Assembly (NCBI RefSeq): GCF_020439865.1
Contig: NZ_JAGRPF010000138.1
Span: 36,660 to 100,659, forward strand
Length of the DNA stretch: 64,000 nucleotides
Direction: 5' to 3'
DNA from: Prosthecobacter sp.
GTDB lineage: Bacteria > Verrucomicrobiota > Verrucomicrobiia > Verrucomicrobiales > Verrucomicrobiaceae
The translations under genes and the position numbers were made by a program. The first letter of the stretch is position 1, and each line of letters opens with the position of its first letter. Below, in pieces: positions 8,496 through 16,572 of this stretch. The notes under the pieces are model-generated. The model did no database searches. It saw nothing but the letters and a program-made list of their open reading frames with translations, and was not told where the DNA came from.

Positions 8496-9992
8496 ATGCC
8501 GAAGACATCTTCCAAATCCAAACCGAAGACCAATCCCGCCCGCGAATTCGTGTTTGGCGATCTGTGGGAGTTTGATCCTGCGCCGGAGACAGCGGATCCG
8601 AAGGTGAAGAAGAAATATAATCTCTTCATCGGTGGCGCATTCGTGGCTCCGCACTCCGGGAAGTATTTTGCGACGATCAATCCGGCCACGGAGGCAAAAA
8701 TCGCGGACATTGCGCTCGCGGATGCGTCAGATGTCGATGCGGCCTGCAAGGCGGCGCAGAAGGCGTTCACGACAGTTTGGAGCAAGATGCCTGGGAAGGA
8801 GCGCGGGAAGTATCTGTATCGCATCGCACGGTTGCTGCAGGATCATGCGCGGGAGTTCGCGGTGGCCGAGACGATGGATGGTGGGAAGCCGATCAAGGAA
8901 TCGCGTGACTTCGACGTGCCGATGGCGGCGGCGCATTTCTTTTATCACGCCGGTTGGGCGGACAAACTCGAGTTCCTCGCACCGGGACGCCAGCTCGCAC
9001 CTCACGGCGTCGTGGGGCAGGTCATTCCGTGGAATTTTCCGCTGCTCATGCTCGCGTGGAAGATCGCGCCGGCCCTCGCGGCGGGAAATTGCGTCGTGTT
9101 GAAGCCTGCGGAGACCACCAGCATCACCGCGCTGAAGTTTGGCGAGATTTGCCAGGAGGCCGGATTGCCGAATGGCGTCGTGAACATCGTCAGTGGAGCG
9201 GGCGAGACCGGCGCAGCAGTGATCAATCATCCGCTCACCTCGAAGGTGGCCTTCACCGGCAGCACGGAGGTCGGGAAGATCATCATGCGCTCGCTGGCAG
9301 GCACGGAGAAGAAGATGACGATGGAACTCGGTGGCAAGGCCGCGAACATCATCTTCGACGATGCGCCGCTTGATCAAGCCGTGGAGGGCATCGTGAACGG
9401 CATCTTCTTCAATCAAGGCCACGTCTGCTGCGCAGGCTCGCGTCTGCTCGTGCAGGAAAGCATCGCCGATGAAGTGCTGGCGAAACTGAAACGCCGCATC
9501 GCCACGCTGCGCGTCGGCGATCCGCTCGACAAAAACACCGACCTCGGTGCCATCAACAGCGCCGAGCAGCTCGCCAAAATCACCGACCTCGTCAAAAGCG
9601 GTGTCGAGGAAGGCGCGGAAAAGCACGACAACGGCTGCAAACTGCCCGCGAAGGGCTTCTTCTTCCGTCCGACGATCTTCGCGAACGTCAGCATGAGCCA
9701 CCGCATCGCCCGCGAGGAGATTTTCGGCCCCGTGCTGAGCATCCTGACCTTCCGCACGCTGGAGGAAGCCGTCGAGAAAGCCAACAACACCGCCTACGGT
9801 CTCAGCGCCGGCGTCTGGACCGACAAAGGCAGCCGCATCCTCAAAATGAGCACGCTCCTCAAAGCCGGCGTCGTCTGGGCGAACACGTATAACAAATTTG
9901 ATCCCACCAGCCCGTTCGGAGGCTACAAAGAGAGCGGGTTTGGCCGCGAAGGCGGGAAGCAGGGGCTGCTGGATTACTTGAAGGCGCTTTGA
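8496..9992 (+). CDS. NAD(P)-dependent aldehyde dehydrogenase, catalytically complete
   Basis: A 498-residue ALDH. It oxidises an aldehyde to the acid with NAD(P)+. Visible motifs: IPWNFPLLMLAWK, LKPAETT, FTGSTEVGK, the catalytic Glu in MELGGKAANI, the catalytic Cys (about C311) in NQGHVCCAGSR, and EEIFGPVLS near the end. The ATG at 8496 is chosen because it directly follows deoC; an upstream frame overlapping deoC is a shadow. Next to deoC it may remove acetaldehyde. About 730 bases downstream lies a 288-residue ALDH fragment (10721-11587); together the two resemble the two halves of ALDH16 proteins, which join a full ALDH domain to a shortened one. Confidence 0.92.
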   Translation: MPKTSSKSKPKTNPAREFVFGDLWEFDPAPETADPKVKKKYNLFIGGAFVAPHSGKYFATINPATEAKIADIALADASDVDAACKAAQKAFTTVWSKMPGKERGKYLYRIARLLQDHAREFAVAETMDGGKPIKESRDFDVPMAAAHFFYHAGWADKLEFLAPGRQLAPHGVVGQVIPWNFPLLMLAWKIAPALAAGNCVVLKPAETTSITALKFGEICQEAGLPNGVVNIVSGAGETGAAVINHPLTSKVAFTGSTEVGKIIMRSLAGTEKKMTMELGGKAANIIFDDAPLDQAVEGIVNGIFFNQGHVCCAGSRLLVQESIADEVLAKLKRRIATLRVGDPLDKNTDLGAINSAEQLAKITDLVKSGVEEGAEKHDNGCKLPAKGFFFRPTIFANVSMSHRIAREEIFGPVLSILTFRTLEEAVEKANNTAYGLSAGVWTDKGSRILKMSTLLKAGVVWANTYNKFDPTSPFGGYKESGFGREGGKQGLLDYLKAL

Positions 9993-10026
9993 GCGCGGCC
10001 TGATTTAACAATACAGGAGCTCTAAA

Positions 10027-10653
10027 ATGAAACCCAGAAGATCTATCGCAAGATGTCACGCGGTTTACTCTGTGAAGTTGCGTTGCGGTGGTTATGCTTT
10101 GCTTCAGACACTTGATGACACATGCCGCATTGCTGTGTTTGACGAATTTCGTGACAACAATGATTGGAAAGGATTCAACCTGTCGGCGGAGCGTGTTTTG
10201 TTTTGCTGCTATGTGACCAAAAACTTTTTCCGTTGCAGCCAAATTGAAAAAATAAAGTCTGTTACAGCTTGTGACGAAATCGTATTCCCCAATGAGTCTA
10301 TTTCGCTGAATGTGCCTGTGAAAGTCACGCTTTGGCAGGGCACGAAGCAGCAGCGGGATGTCTTGATTATTGGCGAGAGCATATCCTTGTGCAAAACCAC
10401 TTGGATCGATGGAAGGCCCAAGCTGTCATACAGAAAGCTTCACTCCCGAGATTACGAGAAAGTTAAACATCTCGAACTGGCAGGATTGCGCGGTTATCCG
10501 GAATTGAACGAGAGATTGTTTTTATGCCGCAAGTCTGGGCGAAATGTTGACCCACAAAAAGAGATAGCCTTCCAAAGACCTTTGCCACCCGAGTTTGAGA
10601 CCTATGTCGATATCATAGGTGCGCTCGTGTCGCCATCACACTTCGGTTACTGA
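10027..10653 (+). CDS. Hypothetical protein, low-GC, Imm26-like N-terminus
   Basis: A 208-residue cytoplasmic protein with no signal peptide or membrane segment. I do not recognise it firmly. The first ~90 residues (AVYSVKLRCGGYALLQTL, then IAVFDEF) weakly recall Imm26-type immunity proteins, which begin with a similar G-x-Y-A pattern; this is a guess from pattern only. Base composition stands out: the four 60-base lines from 10081 to 10320 that I counted hold 33-50% G+C, against 67% in 9061-9120 of the neighbouring gene. Codon use is accordingly A/T-richer. It lies between two ALDH-family genes and looks like a later insertion. ATG preceded by AGGAG at 10016. Confidence 0.6.
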   Translation: MKPRRSIARCHAVYSVKLRCGGYALLQTLDDTCRIAVFDEFRDNNDWKGFNLSAERVLFCCYVTKNFFRCSQIEKIKSVTACDEIVFPNESISLNVPVKVTLWQGTKQQRDVLIIGESISLCKTTWIDGRPKLSYRKLHSRDYEKVKHLELAGLRGYPELNERLFLCRKSGRNVDPQKEIAFQRPLPPEFETYVDIIGALVSPSHFGY

Positions 10654-10720
10654 GTTTTTCGTCATTCGCCATTCTGGTTTCGTCATTTGCCCGCTCCGCC
10701 ACATCCAACGCTTCCAATTC

Positions 10721-11587
10721 ATGACCCGCCTTCACATCACCAAAACCCCCAAATGCTATGTCGGCGGAGCGTTCATTCGCAGCGAAAGCGGACGCGTGAC
10801 CGAGTTGCATGACGCCTCGGGTGCGTTTTTCGCAAACATCCCGCAATGCACGCGCAAAGATCTGCGCAATGCCGTGGAGGCGGCGGCGAAGGCGGGGCCG
10901 GGGTGGGCGAAGAGGTCGGCGTTCAATCGCGGGCAGATCTTGTATCGGCTGGCGGAGATGATGGAGGCGCGGGGCGTCGAATTGGCGGACAGCATCACGT
11001 TGAGCGGCGTTTCGAAGTCGGAGGCCTCGCGCGAGGTCGCGGCGGCGATTGAGCGCGTGGTGCATTACGCGGGGTGGACGGACAAATACGAGCAGGTGCT
11101 CGGCAGCGTGAATCCGGTGGCTTCGGCCCACTTCAATTTCACCGTCACCGAGCCGATGGGCATCGTCGGCATCCTCGCGCCGGATGACGCGCCCGTTTTG
11201 GGCCTGCTGTCGCTGATTCTGCCCGCGATCACGAGCGGGAACAGCGTCGTGGCGCTCGCCAGCATCACGCAGCCGTATCCGAGCATCCTCTTGGGCGAAA
11301 TGCTCGCCACAAGCGACCTGCCCGGCGGCGTGGTGAACCTGCTCACCGGCGTGCGAAGCGAGTTGATCCCCACTTTTGCCACGCACGAGCATCTGCGTGC
11401 GATCAGTGGTGTGGCGAATGCGGAGGAGCGCAAGGCGCTGCGCCTCGGCGCGGCGGAGAGCGTAAAGCGTGTGTGTTTGCTGAAGGCCGAGGAACCCATC
11501 GACTGGTTAGCGGACAAATTGCAGGGCGCGGAGGAGATTCGGGCGCTGATCGAATTCAAGACGACGTGGCATCCGATCGGCGCTTGA
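10721..11587 (+). CDS. Truncated aldehyde dehydrogenase-like protein (ALDH16 C-terminal-domain type)
   Basis: A 288-residue protein with the N-terminal and coenzyme-binding parts of the ALDH fold (YVGGAFIRSESGR; a degenerate EPMGIVGILAPDDAPVLG where ALDHs have the PWNFP loop; LPGGVVNLLTG). It ends without the catalytic Cys segment, so it cannot be a normal dehydrogenase. The frame has no internal stop and ends in a short unique tail, so it looks like an intact shortened protein rather than a random truncation. Known ALDH16 proteins carry a shortened second ALDH domain lacking the catalytic end; 498 + 288 residues matches the roughly 800-residue ALDH16 total. It may pair structurally with the product of 8496-9992. 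Confidence 0.8.
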   Translation: MTRLHITKTPKCYVGGAFIRSESGRVTELHDASGAFFANIPQCTRKDLRNAVEAAAKAGPGWAKRSAFNRGQILYRLAEMMEARGVELADSITLSGVSKSEASREVAAAIERVVHYAGWTDKYEQVLGSVNPVASAHFNFTVTEPMGIVGILAPDDAPVLGLLSLILPAITSGNSVVALASITQPYPSILLGEMLATSDLPGGVVNLLTGVRSELIPTFATHEHLRAISGVANAEERKALRLGAAESVKRVCLLKAEEPIDWLADKLQGAEEIRALIEFKTTWHPIGA

Positions 11588-11627
11588 GGTTGCTCTCAGT
11601 CGCAGGCGCGTCACTGTGGCGACCTCT

Positions 11628-13103
11628 ATGTCCGCCTACCAGTCTCTCTGCCAAGTCACCTCTGAAATCGCCCTCATCACGTCCACTGAATCGGTGCTGG
11701 GGTGGGATCAGGAAACTTACATGCCGGAGAAGGCGCTGGAGCATCGCGCGAGGCAGCTTTCGTATCTGACAGGCAAGGCGCACGCGTTGCTGACCTCGAA
11801 GCGGACGCTGAAGCTGCTGGATCGCGCGGAGACGGAGATGCCGGAGAATCCGACGCAGGCGGCGAACGTGCGCGGTTTGCGACGCGACATCGACAAAGCG
11901 ACAAAGCTCCCGCAGAAACTGGTCGAGGAGGAAAGTGAGGTGACCGCGAGAGGGAAGGCGGCGTGGGCTGAGGCGCGGTCGAAGTCGGACTTCGCGATGT
12001 TTGCCCCGCATCTGGAGAAGATCCTTGGCATCGCCCGGAAGAAGGCGGATTTGTTTGGCTACGAAGATGAGCCGTATGACGCGCTGCTGGACCTGTATGA
12101 GCGCGGCGCGAAGACGCGTGAGGTGGCGGCGCTGTTTGCCAAACTGCGGCCGCAACTGGCCGAAATCGCACGCGCTGCGGTGGCGAGGTCGAAGAAGGTG
12201 AAGCCTGGCGTGCTCAAGGGGCGCTATCCGATCGAGAAGCAGCAGATTTTGAACCGCGAGATCGCGGAGAGCCTGGGGTTTGATTTCGGAGCGGGCCGCA
12301 TCGACACGACGGCGCATCCGTTTTGCACGACGCTCGGCCCCGGCGACGTGCGACTGACGACGCGCTATGACGAGAAGGATTTTCTGTCGTCGCTCTTTGG
12401 CGTGATGCACGAGGCAGGCCACGGTTTGTATGAGCAGGGCCTGCCGGGGCTGGATTACGGCATGCCGAGCGGCAGTGCGGCGTCGCTGGGCATCCACGAG
12501 TCGCAGAGCCGTCTGTGGGAGAATCATGTGGGCCGCAGCCGCACTTTCTGGGCGAAATGGCTGCCGCGTGCGAAGGAGCTGTTTCCGCATTTGAAAAAGG
12601 TGAAGTTGGACGCCTTCATGAAGGAGATGCTGCGAAGCGAGTTCAGCTTCATCCGAGTCGAGGCGGACGAGGCGACCTACGATCTGCACATTCTGCTGCG
12701 CTTTGGCATCGAGCGTCGTCTCGTGAAGGGCGAACTGGCTGTCAAAGATGTGCCGAAGGTGTGGAACGAAGAGTATCGGGAACTGTTCGGCATGACGCCG
12801 CCGGATGACCGCCGCGGCTGCTTGCAGGACATTCACTGGAGCATGGGCGGACTCGGTTACTTCGCGACTTACACGCTCGGCAATCTCAATGCGGCGCAGC
12901 TTTTCCATGCAGCGAAGAAGCAGAAGAAAATCGCGAACGCGCTGGAGAAGTGCGACTACGCGCCGCTGCTGAAGTGGCTGCGCGACAATGTGCACTCACA
13001 GGGTGGTGCGCTGCTGCCGCAGGAGATCATCGAGAACGCGACCGGCAAGCCGACCGATGCGAAATGGCACATCGCGCACCTGCGGGAGCGCTACGTGGGA
13101 TGA
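11628..13103 (+). CDS. Carboxypeptidase M32 (Taq-type metallocarboxypeptidase)
   Basis: A 491-residue cytoplasmic zinc carboxypeptidase of family M32, which removes C-terminal residues from peptides. The zinc motif HEAGH is in GVMHEAGHGLYEQG, followed by the family motif LGIHESQSRLWENHVGRS that supplies the third ligand Glu. LGWDQETYMP near the N-terminus and TTRYDEKDF before the zinc site are also family-typical. Length matches the usual ~500. I place the start at the ATG at 11628; a GTG at 11616 would add four residues. It is convergent with lexA, with 6 bases between stops, and 40 bases downstream of the ALDH-like fragment, so read-through from that operon is possible. Confidence 0.93.
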   Translation: MSAYQSLCQVTSEIALITSTESVLGWDQETYMPEKALEHRARQLSYLTGKAHALLTSKRTLKLLDRAETEMPENPTQAANVRGLRRDIDKATKLPQKLVEEESEVTARGKAAWAEARSKSDFAMFAPHLEKILGIARKKADLFGYEDEPYDALLDLYERGAKTREVAALFAKLRPQLAEIARAAVARSKKVKPGVLKGRYPIEKQQILNREIAESLGFDFGAGRIDTTAHPFCTTLGPGDVRLTTRYDEKDFLSSLFGVMHEAGHGLYEQGLPGLDYGMPSGSAASLGIHESQSRLWENHVGRSRTFWAKWLPRAKELFPHLKKVKLDAFMKEMLRSEFSFIRVEADEATYDLHILLRFGIERRLVKGELAVKDVPKVWNEEYRELFGMTPPDDRRGCLQDIHWSMGGLGYFATYTLGNLNAAQLFHAAKKQKKIANALEKCDYAPLLKWLRDNVHSQGGALLPQEIIENATGKPTDAKWHIAHLRERYVG

Positions 13104-13109
13104 ACGGGC

Positions 13110-13745
13110 TCAGTTCTGCCGCACGTGACGAATTAGGCCAATCATGACGCCCTGAATGAGAAGTTCACGCGCTGGAATGAGGTCAGGAAACTCTGGATTC
13201 TCGGCTTTCAGGAAGGGCTGGGTGTCTTTGACGAGGTAGCGCTTGAGTGTCGTTTCACCGTCGATGAGTGCGGCAACAATGTCCCGCGGTCTTGGATCGC
13301 GGATTTCGAGGATGACGAGATCACCATCGCCGATGAGGGCGCCGATCATCGATTCGCCGCGGACTTGAAGGGCAAAGCTTTTCGCCGTGCGCGGGATGCC
13401 GAGGGTGTTCACATCGACGGAAATGCATTTGTCCGCATGCTGCACCATGTCCGCCGCGGCCATGCCGGCGGGGATTTGACCGAAAACGGGAATGTCGATT
13501 ATTTCGGCACGGTCAAGATCCTCGGGAAAGACGACGGCGCGTGCTTTGTGAGGATGCCGCTGGATGACACCTTTCTTTTCGAGCGCCCGCAGGTGGCTCA
13601 TGGCGGCGGTTTGACTGGAAAAACCGAAGTGACGCTGGATATCCCGCGTGGAGGGCATGACGCCGTTCGTGCGCTGGTAGGTGCGCAGGTATTCGAGCAA
13701 TTCCTGCTGGCGGGCCGTGAGGCGGGTGTCGGTGTCGAGAAACAT
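13110..13745 (-). CDS. lexA: LexA repressor
   Basis: A 211-residue SOS repressor. Residues 1-70 are the winged-helix DNA-binding domain (LTARQQELLEYL, PSTRDIQRHFGFSSQTAAMSHL). The self-cleavage site is Ala93-Gly94 in IPAGMA, and the serine/lysine dyad is S132 (RGESMIG) and K169 (ETTLKRY), so the RecA-stimulated autoproteolysis machinery is complete. The ATG at 13745 is preferred since the domain starts there; the frame extends upstream to 13898 but that would run across the operator and the divergent gene. Two overlapping GAACA/TGTTC palindromes at 13759-13781 lie 14 bases upstream of the start, indicating autoregulation. Confidence 0.95.
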   Translation of the reverse strand: MFLDTDTRLTARQQELLEYLRTYQRTNGVMPSTRDIQRHFGFSSQTAAMSHLRALEKKGVIQRHPHKARAVVFPEDLDRAEIIDIPVFGQIPAGMAAADMVQHADKCISVDVNTLGIPRTAKSFALQVRGESMIGALIGDGDLVILEIRDPRPRDIVAALIDGETTLKRYLVKDTQPFLKAENPEFPDLIPARELLIQGVMIGLIRHVRQN

Positions 13746-13758
13746 GAGGAATGTTGGC

Positions 13759-13781
13759 TGTTCGGGTGAACATTCCTGTTC
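13759..13781 (-). promoter_or_regulatory. Overlapping LexA boxes upstream of lexA
   Basis: Bases 13759-13772 read TGTTC-GGGT-GAACA, a perfect 5+5 inverted repeat with a 4-base spacer. Bases 13768-13781 read GAACA-TTCC-TGTTC, the opposite arrangement sharing the central GAACA. They sit just upstream of the lexA start codon and 49 bases from the divergent TPR gene. TGTTC-N4-GAACA matches, as far as I recall, the LexA motif reported for Verrucomicrobia. Confidence 0.75.
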
Positions 13782-13829
13782 ACAAGGCATGCGCAAGAAG
13801 TTTTCCTGCGCCGGATTCGGCGCATAGTC

Positions 13830-14510
13830 ATGAGCATGGCGATTTCGAATCACTTCAAAAACTCCGCATTGCTGCTGATGTCGGCCGTGTTCTGCCACGG
13901 GCAGGAAGCAGCCCCCATCAACCCGGCCAAGATGGATAAGACCGGCATGCTGCCACCATTCACCAAAGTGCTGGGCGAGCGCGCGGCCGCAGCATTTGGC
14001 AAGCAGGACTGGAAAGCGGCCCGCAAGGCCTATGAAGAGATGTTGGAGCTCGATGATGGCAATGCCCTGATCTGGGCCAACCTAGGAGCAGTGGAGCAGC
14101 AAGCCGGCGACGCAAAACGGGCCATCGAATGCTTTGAGAAATCGGTGCAGATCAATCCGCAACTAGCACAGACATGGACCGCGCTGGGACTTCTGATGCA
14201 AAACCAAGGGGACACCTATCGCGCCATCTCCTGCTTCACCCGGGCGATCCACGAGGACCCAGAAGACGCCCGAGCGCACAACTTTCTGGCAATCGCCGCC
14301 AAGGGACTGGGCTGGACGGACGCCGCAGAGGCAGAGCTGCAGCGTGCGATTGATCTGAAGCCGGACTACGGGATCGCGCACTTCAACATGGCTCTGATGC
14401 TGCTGGAACGCCGGCCTCCCGTCATCGAACTGGCGCGACGGCATTATGAAAAGGCTCTGACGCTCGGTGTGGCGAAGGACGACGTGGTGGAACGCCGCTT
14501 GAAGGAGTGA
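13830..14510 (+). CDS. TPR-repeat protein, probably exported
   Basis: A 226-residue protein with a hydrophobic N-terminus (SALLLMSAVFCHGQ) that looks like a signal peptide, followed by about four tetratricopeptide repeats (residues ~55-200; e.g. AFGKQDWKAARKAYEEML, ALIWANLGAVEQQAGDAKRA, AQTWTALGLLMQNQGDTYRA). TPRs mediate protein-protein contacts; no enzymatic domain is present. It starts 58 bases from the LexA palindromes and runs divergently from lexA, so it may share that control region. Its stop is 3 bases before the BioF-like gene, whose ribosome site AAGGAG (14502-14507) lies inside this gene, so the two are translationally linked. An ATG at 13836 is an alternative start. Confidence 0.85.
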   Translation: MSMAISNHFKNSALLLMSAVFCHGQEAAPINPAKMDKTGMLPPFTKVLGERAAAAFGKQDWKAARKAYEEMLELDDGNALIWANLGAVEQQAGDAKRAIECFEKSVQINPQLAQTWTALGLLMQNQGDTYRAISCFTRAIHEDPEDARAHNFLAIAAKGLGWTDAAEAELQRAIDLKPDYGIAHFNMALMLLERRPPVIELARRHYEKALTLGVAKDDVVERRLKE

Positions 14511-14513
14511 CGC

Positions 14514-15737
14514 ATGCAGGAAAGCCCCGATTCTTGGAACATCGCCGCACAACTCGACGATCTGCGCGCGCAGGGGCTCTGGCGTGAACTGAGGCCGTTG
14601 GACGAAGTGGATGGCGTCATCGTTCGCGCAGGAGACCGGGAGTGGATTAACTTTTCGTCAAACGACTATCTTGGTCTGGCGGGTTCACCTGAAGTGCGCT
14701 CAGCGCTCGCAGAAGGAGTGGCCAGATACGGTGGTGGCTCCGGGGCCTCGCGCCTGGTTTGCGGCACTCACCGTGCGCACACCAAATTTGAGGAAGCCTT
14801 GGCCGACTTCAAAGGAACCGAGGCCGCCCTGACCTTCAGCAGCGGATTTGCTGTGGCTTTGGGAACGATCCCGGCACTGGTGGGCACGGGTGATACGATC
14901 ATTCTCGACAAGCTCTGCCATGCCAGTCTGGTCGACGCGGCGAGGCTTAGCGGAGCAACGATTCGCGTTTTTCCCCACAACCACCTCGAAAAGCTCGAAC
15001 GACTGCTCCAAACGGCCAAGGGCCGCGTGCTGGTGGCAACCGAATCGATTTTCAGCATGGATGGTGACGCGGCTCCGCTACGGGAGATCGTGAAACTTAA
15101 GTCTAGATTCGGGGCATGGCTGCTGGTGGACGAAGCGCACGCCGTGGGCGTTCTGGGCCCCCAAGGAAGAGGACTCGCTGCAGAACTCGGAGTCGATCAG
15201 CAGGTGGATCTTCATTTGGGCACTCTGAGCAAGGCTTTTGGCCTGAGTGGCGGGTATCTGGCTGCATCAAGACAGGTCATCGACCTATTGATCAACCGAG
15301 CCCGCAGTTTCATCTACTCCACAGCCCCACCCGCTCATCTGTCATATGCACTGGGAGTCATGCTCGATTTGGTCCGCAATGAACAGGGAACCACTCTGAG
15401 AAAAGCCGTTCACCAAAATGCCCTGAGGATGCAGGAAGTGCTGGCCGAAATAGGAGTCGATCCGCATCCTGCGCCCGGCGCCATCCTCCCGGTTGTCTTG
15501 GGTGAATCCTCGAAGGCTATGGCGATCAGCTGCCGCCTGCGAGATAGTGGCTTCCTTATTCCCTGCATTCGCTATCCCACAGTCGCACGAGGCAGCGCCA
15601 GGCTGCGCATCACCGTCAGCGCCCTGCATTCCCGCCTCCAGATCGAAGCGCTCGGAGCCGCTTTAAAGAAGGTGCTCCAGCTCAGGGATTTTGAGGTTGT
15701 CCCAGAATCTGCAGGGCCCGCCCCCTTGCATCCGTAA
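14514..15737 (+). CDS. bioF: 8-amino-7-oxononanoate synthase-like PLP enzyme
   Basis: A 407-residue alpha-oxoamine synthase (fold type I PLP). BioF condenses pimeloyl-ACP/CoA with alanine in biotin synthesis. Features: INFSSNDYLGLAGSPEV, YGGGSGASRLVCGTH, the His of LCHASLVDAARLSGA that stacks on PLP, the Asp of VDEAHAVGVLGPQGRG, and the PLP lysine in GTLSKAFGLSGGY. The Ser/Arg-rich C-terminal small domain is complete. No other bio genes are in view, so a related enzyme (for example 2-amino-3-ketobutyrate CoA ligase) is possible, although the motifs fit BioF better. Strong ribosome site AAGGAG 6 bases before the ATG. Its last 56 bases overlap the convergent metzincin-like gene. Confidence 0.85.
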   Translation: MQESPDSWNIAAQLDDLRAQGLWRELRPLDEVDGVIVRAGDREWINFSSNDYLGLAGSPEVRSALAEGVARYGGGSGASRLVCGTHRAHTKFEEALADFKGTEAALTFSSGFAVALGTIPALVGTGDTIILDKLCHASLVDAARLSGATIRVFPHNHLEKLERLLQTAKGRVLVATESIFSMDGDAAPLREIVKLKSRFGAWLLVDEAHAVGVLGPQGRGLAAELGVDQQVDLHLGTLSKAFGLSGGYLAASRQVIDLLINRARSFIYSTAPPAHLSYALGVMLDLVRNEQGTTLRKAVHQNALRMQEVLAEIGVDPHPAPGAILPVVLGESSKAMAISCRLRDSGFLIPCIRYPTVARGSARLRITVSALHSRLQIEALGAALKKVLQLRDFEVVPESAGPAPLHP

Positions 15738-16293
15738 TCTCTTGTGGATTCAACGAAACTCCATTCCTCCCAGAAGCCATCAGGTTAGTGTGATCCTGCC
15801 GATGCTTAAGGAACAAAACGTGACCCAGTTCATGAGCAGCCACACGTGCAACAGCATTGTCCGTTCCGCCTTTCACTTTTGTGAACTCGGGGTTTTCACA
15901 CACCACAACCGGCTCTCCGTAAAAGAAACCATTGGGGCCCATTTCCTTCACAAAACATACATCAATGGCGGCAGGGCTGAATTCACTCGTGGGAATCGCT
16001 GCCTTAACCCAGTTGCGGTCCTTCTCGAACCATTTTTTAGGGGGGATGTTCAAGGCCTGAAGAGTCCCAATGGCTTCAATTTCAAAACGAATGCCCGCCT
16101 GGGCCCAGATTACGTTCACATCGTCAAAAATAGCCCGGACACCTGCCTCTGAAAGGGTTGATTGGAGTCTAGGATGAGTCACTGACTGCACCAAATGCAC
16201 CCGAACTGTCAGAACCAAGGGGGTGGAAGCCTGCAAGGAGCGAGGTGGTAACCACAAGATCAGGAGAAAAACCGAAATTAATGCACGGATCAT
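15682..16293 (-). CDS. Secreted metzincin-like zinc metalloprotease
   Basis: A 203-residue protein with a signal peptide (ALISVFLLILWLPPRSLQA). The zinc motif is HELGHVLFLKH, i.e. HExxHxxxxxH; classical metzincins have Gly at the sixth position after the first His pair, which is replaced here. NLMASG, about ten residues on, resembles the Met-turn. Together these suggest a small exported zinc peptidase; the altered Gly may affect the fold or activity. Upstream beta-rich residues 25-120 (LTVRVHLVQS, FEIEAIG) fit the N-terminal half of such a domain. The substrate is unknown. The 3' end overlaps bioF by 56 bases on the opposite strand, which is unusual for two real genes but both frames carry convincing motifs. 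Confidence 0.8.
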   Translation of the reverse strand: MIRALISVFLLILWLPPRSLQASTPLVLTVRVHLVQSVTHPRLQSTLSEAGVRAIFDDVNVIWAQAGIRFEIEAIGTLQALNIPPKKWFEKDRNWVKAAIPTSEFSPAAIDVCFVKEMGPNGFFYGEPVVVCENPEFTKVKGGTDNAVARVAAHELGHVLFLKHRQDHTNLMASGRNGVSLNPQEITDARGRALQILGQPQNP

Positions 16294-16489
16294 GCCTCTT
16301 GAGTAGCCTCCTTCCGTCCTTCATTCAACTTCTAACAAACCTCCTGCTCCTTTGAGCAATGCACGGCCGAAAGTCAGTACAAAAGCTATATGCGTGCCGC
16401 CAACGCGAAAAAACGCCTAAAACATAAAGAAAATACTTTTCAGTGGTTGCGGCACCTGCTATTTAATCTGTCTGAACGGCTCACGTACC

Positions 16490-16517
16490 ATACTTCGAAG
16501 CTTCTGCTTCGAAGTAT
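16490..16517 (+). promoter_or_regulatory. Perfect 12-bp stem hairpin in the leader of the porin-like gene
   Basis: A 12-base stem (16490-16501 against 16506-16517) with a 4-base loop TTCT, 55 bases upstream of the ATG at 16573. No T-run follows it, so it is not a simple terminator. It could stabilise the mRNA 5' end of an abundant outer-membrane protein, or be a protein-binding palindrome. Confidence 0.6.
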
Positions 16518-16572
16518 TCCATGCGAGTGTCCGACCTCAACCCAACCAACCTAATACCAAACTAATCAGACT

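Noticed and set aside
10721..11587. ALDH-like fragment as a frameshifted pseudogene
   Set aside because: Bases after its stop already belong to the M32 peptidase gene and carry no remnant of the missing ALDH part; the length fits the shortened ALDH16 domain, so I list it as a gene.
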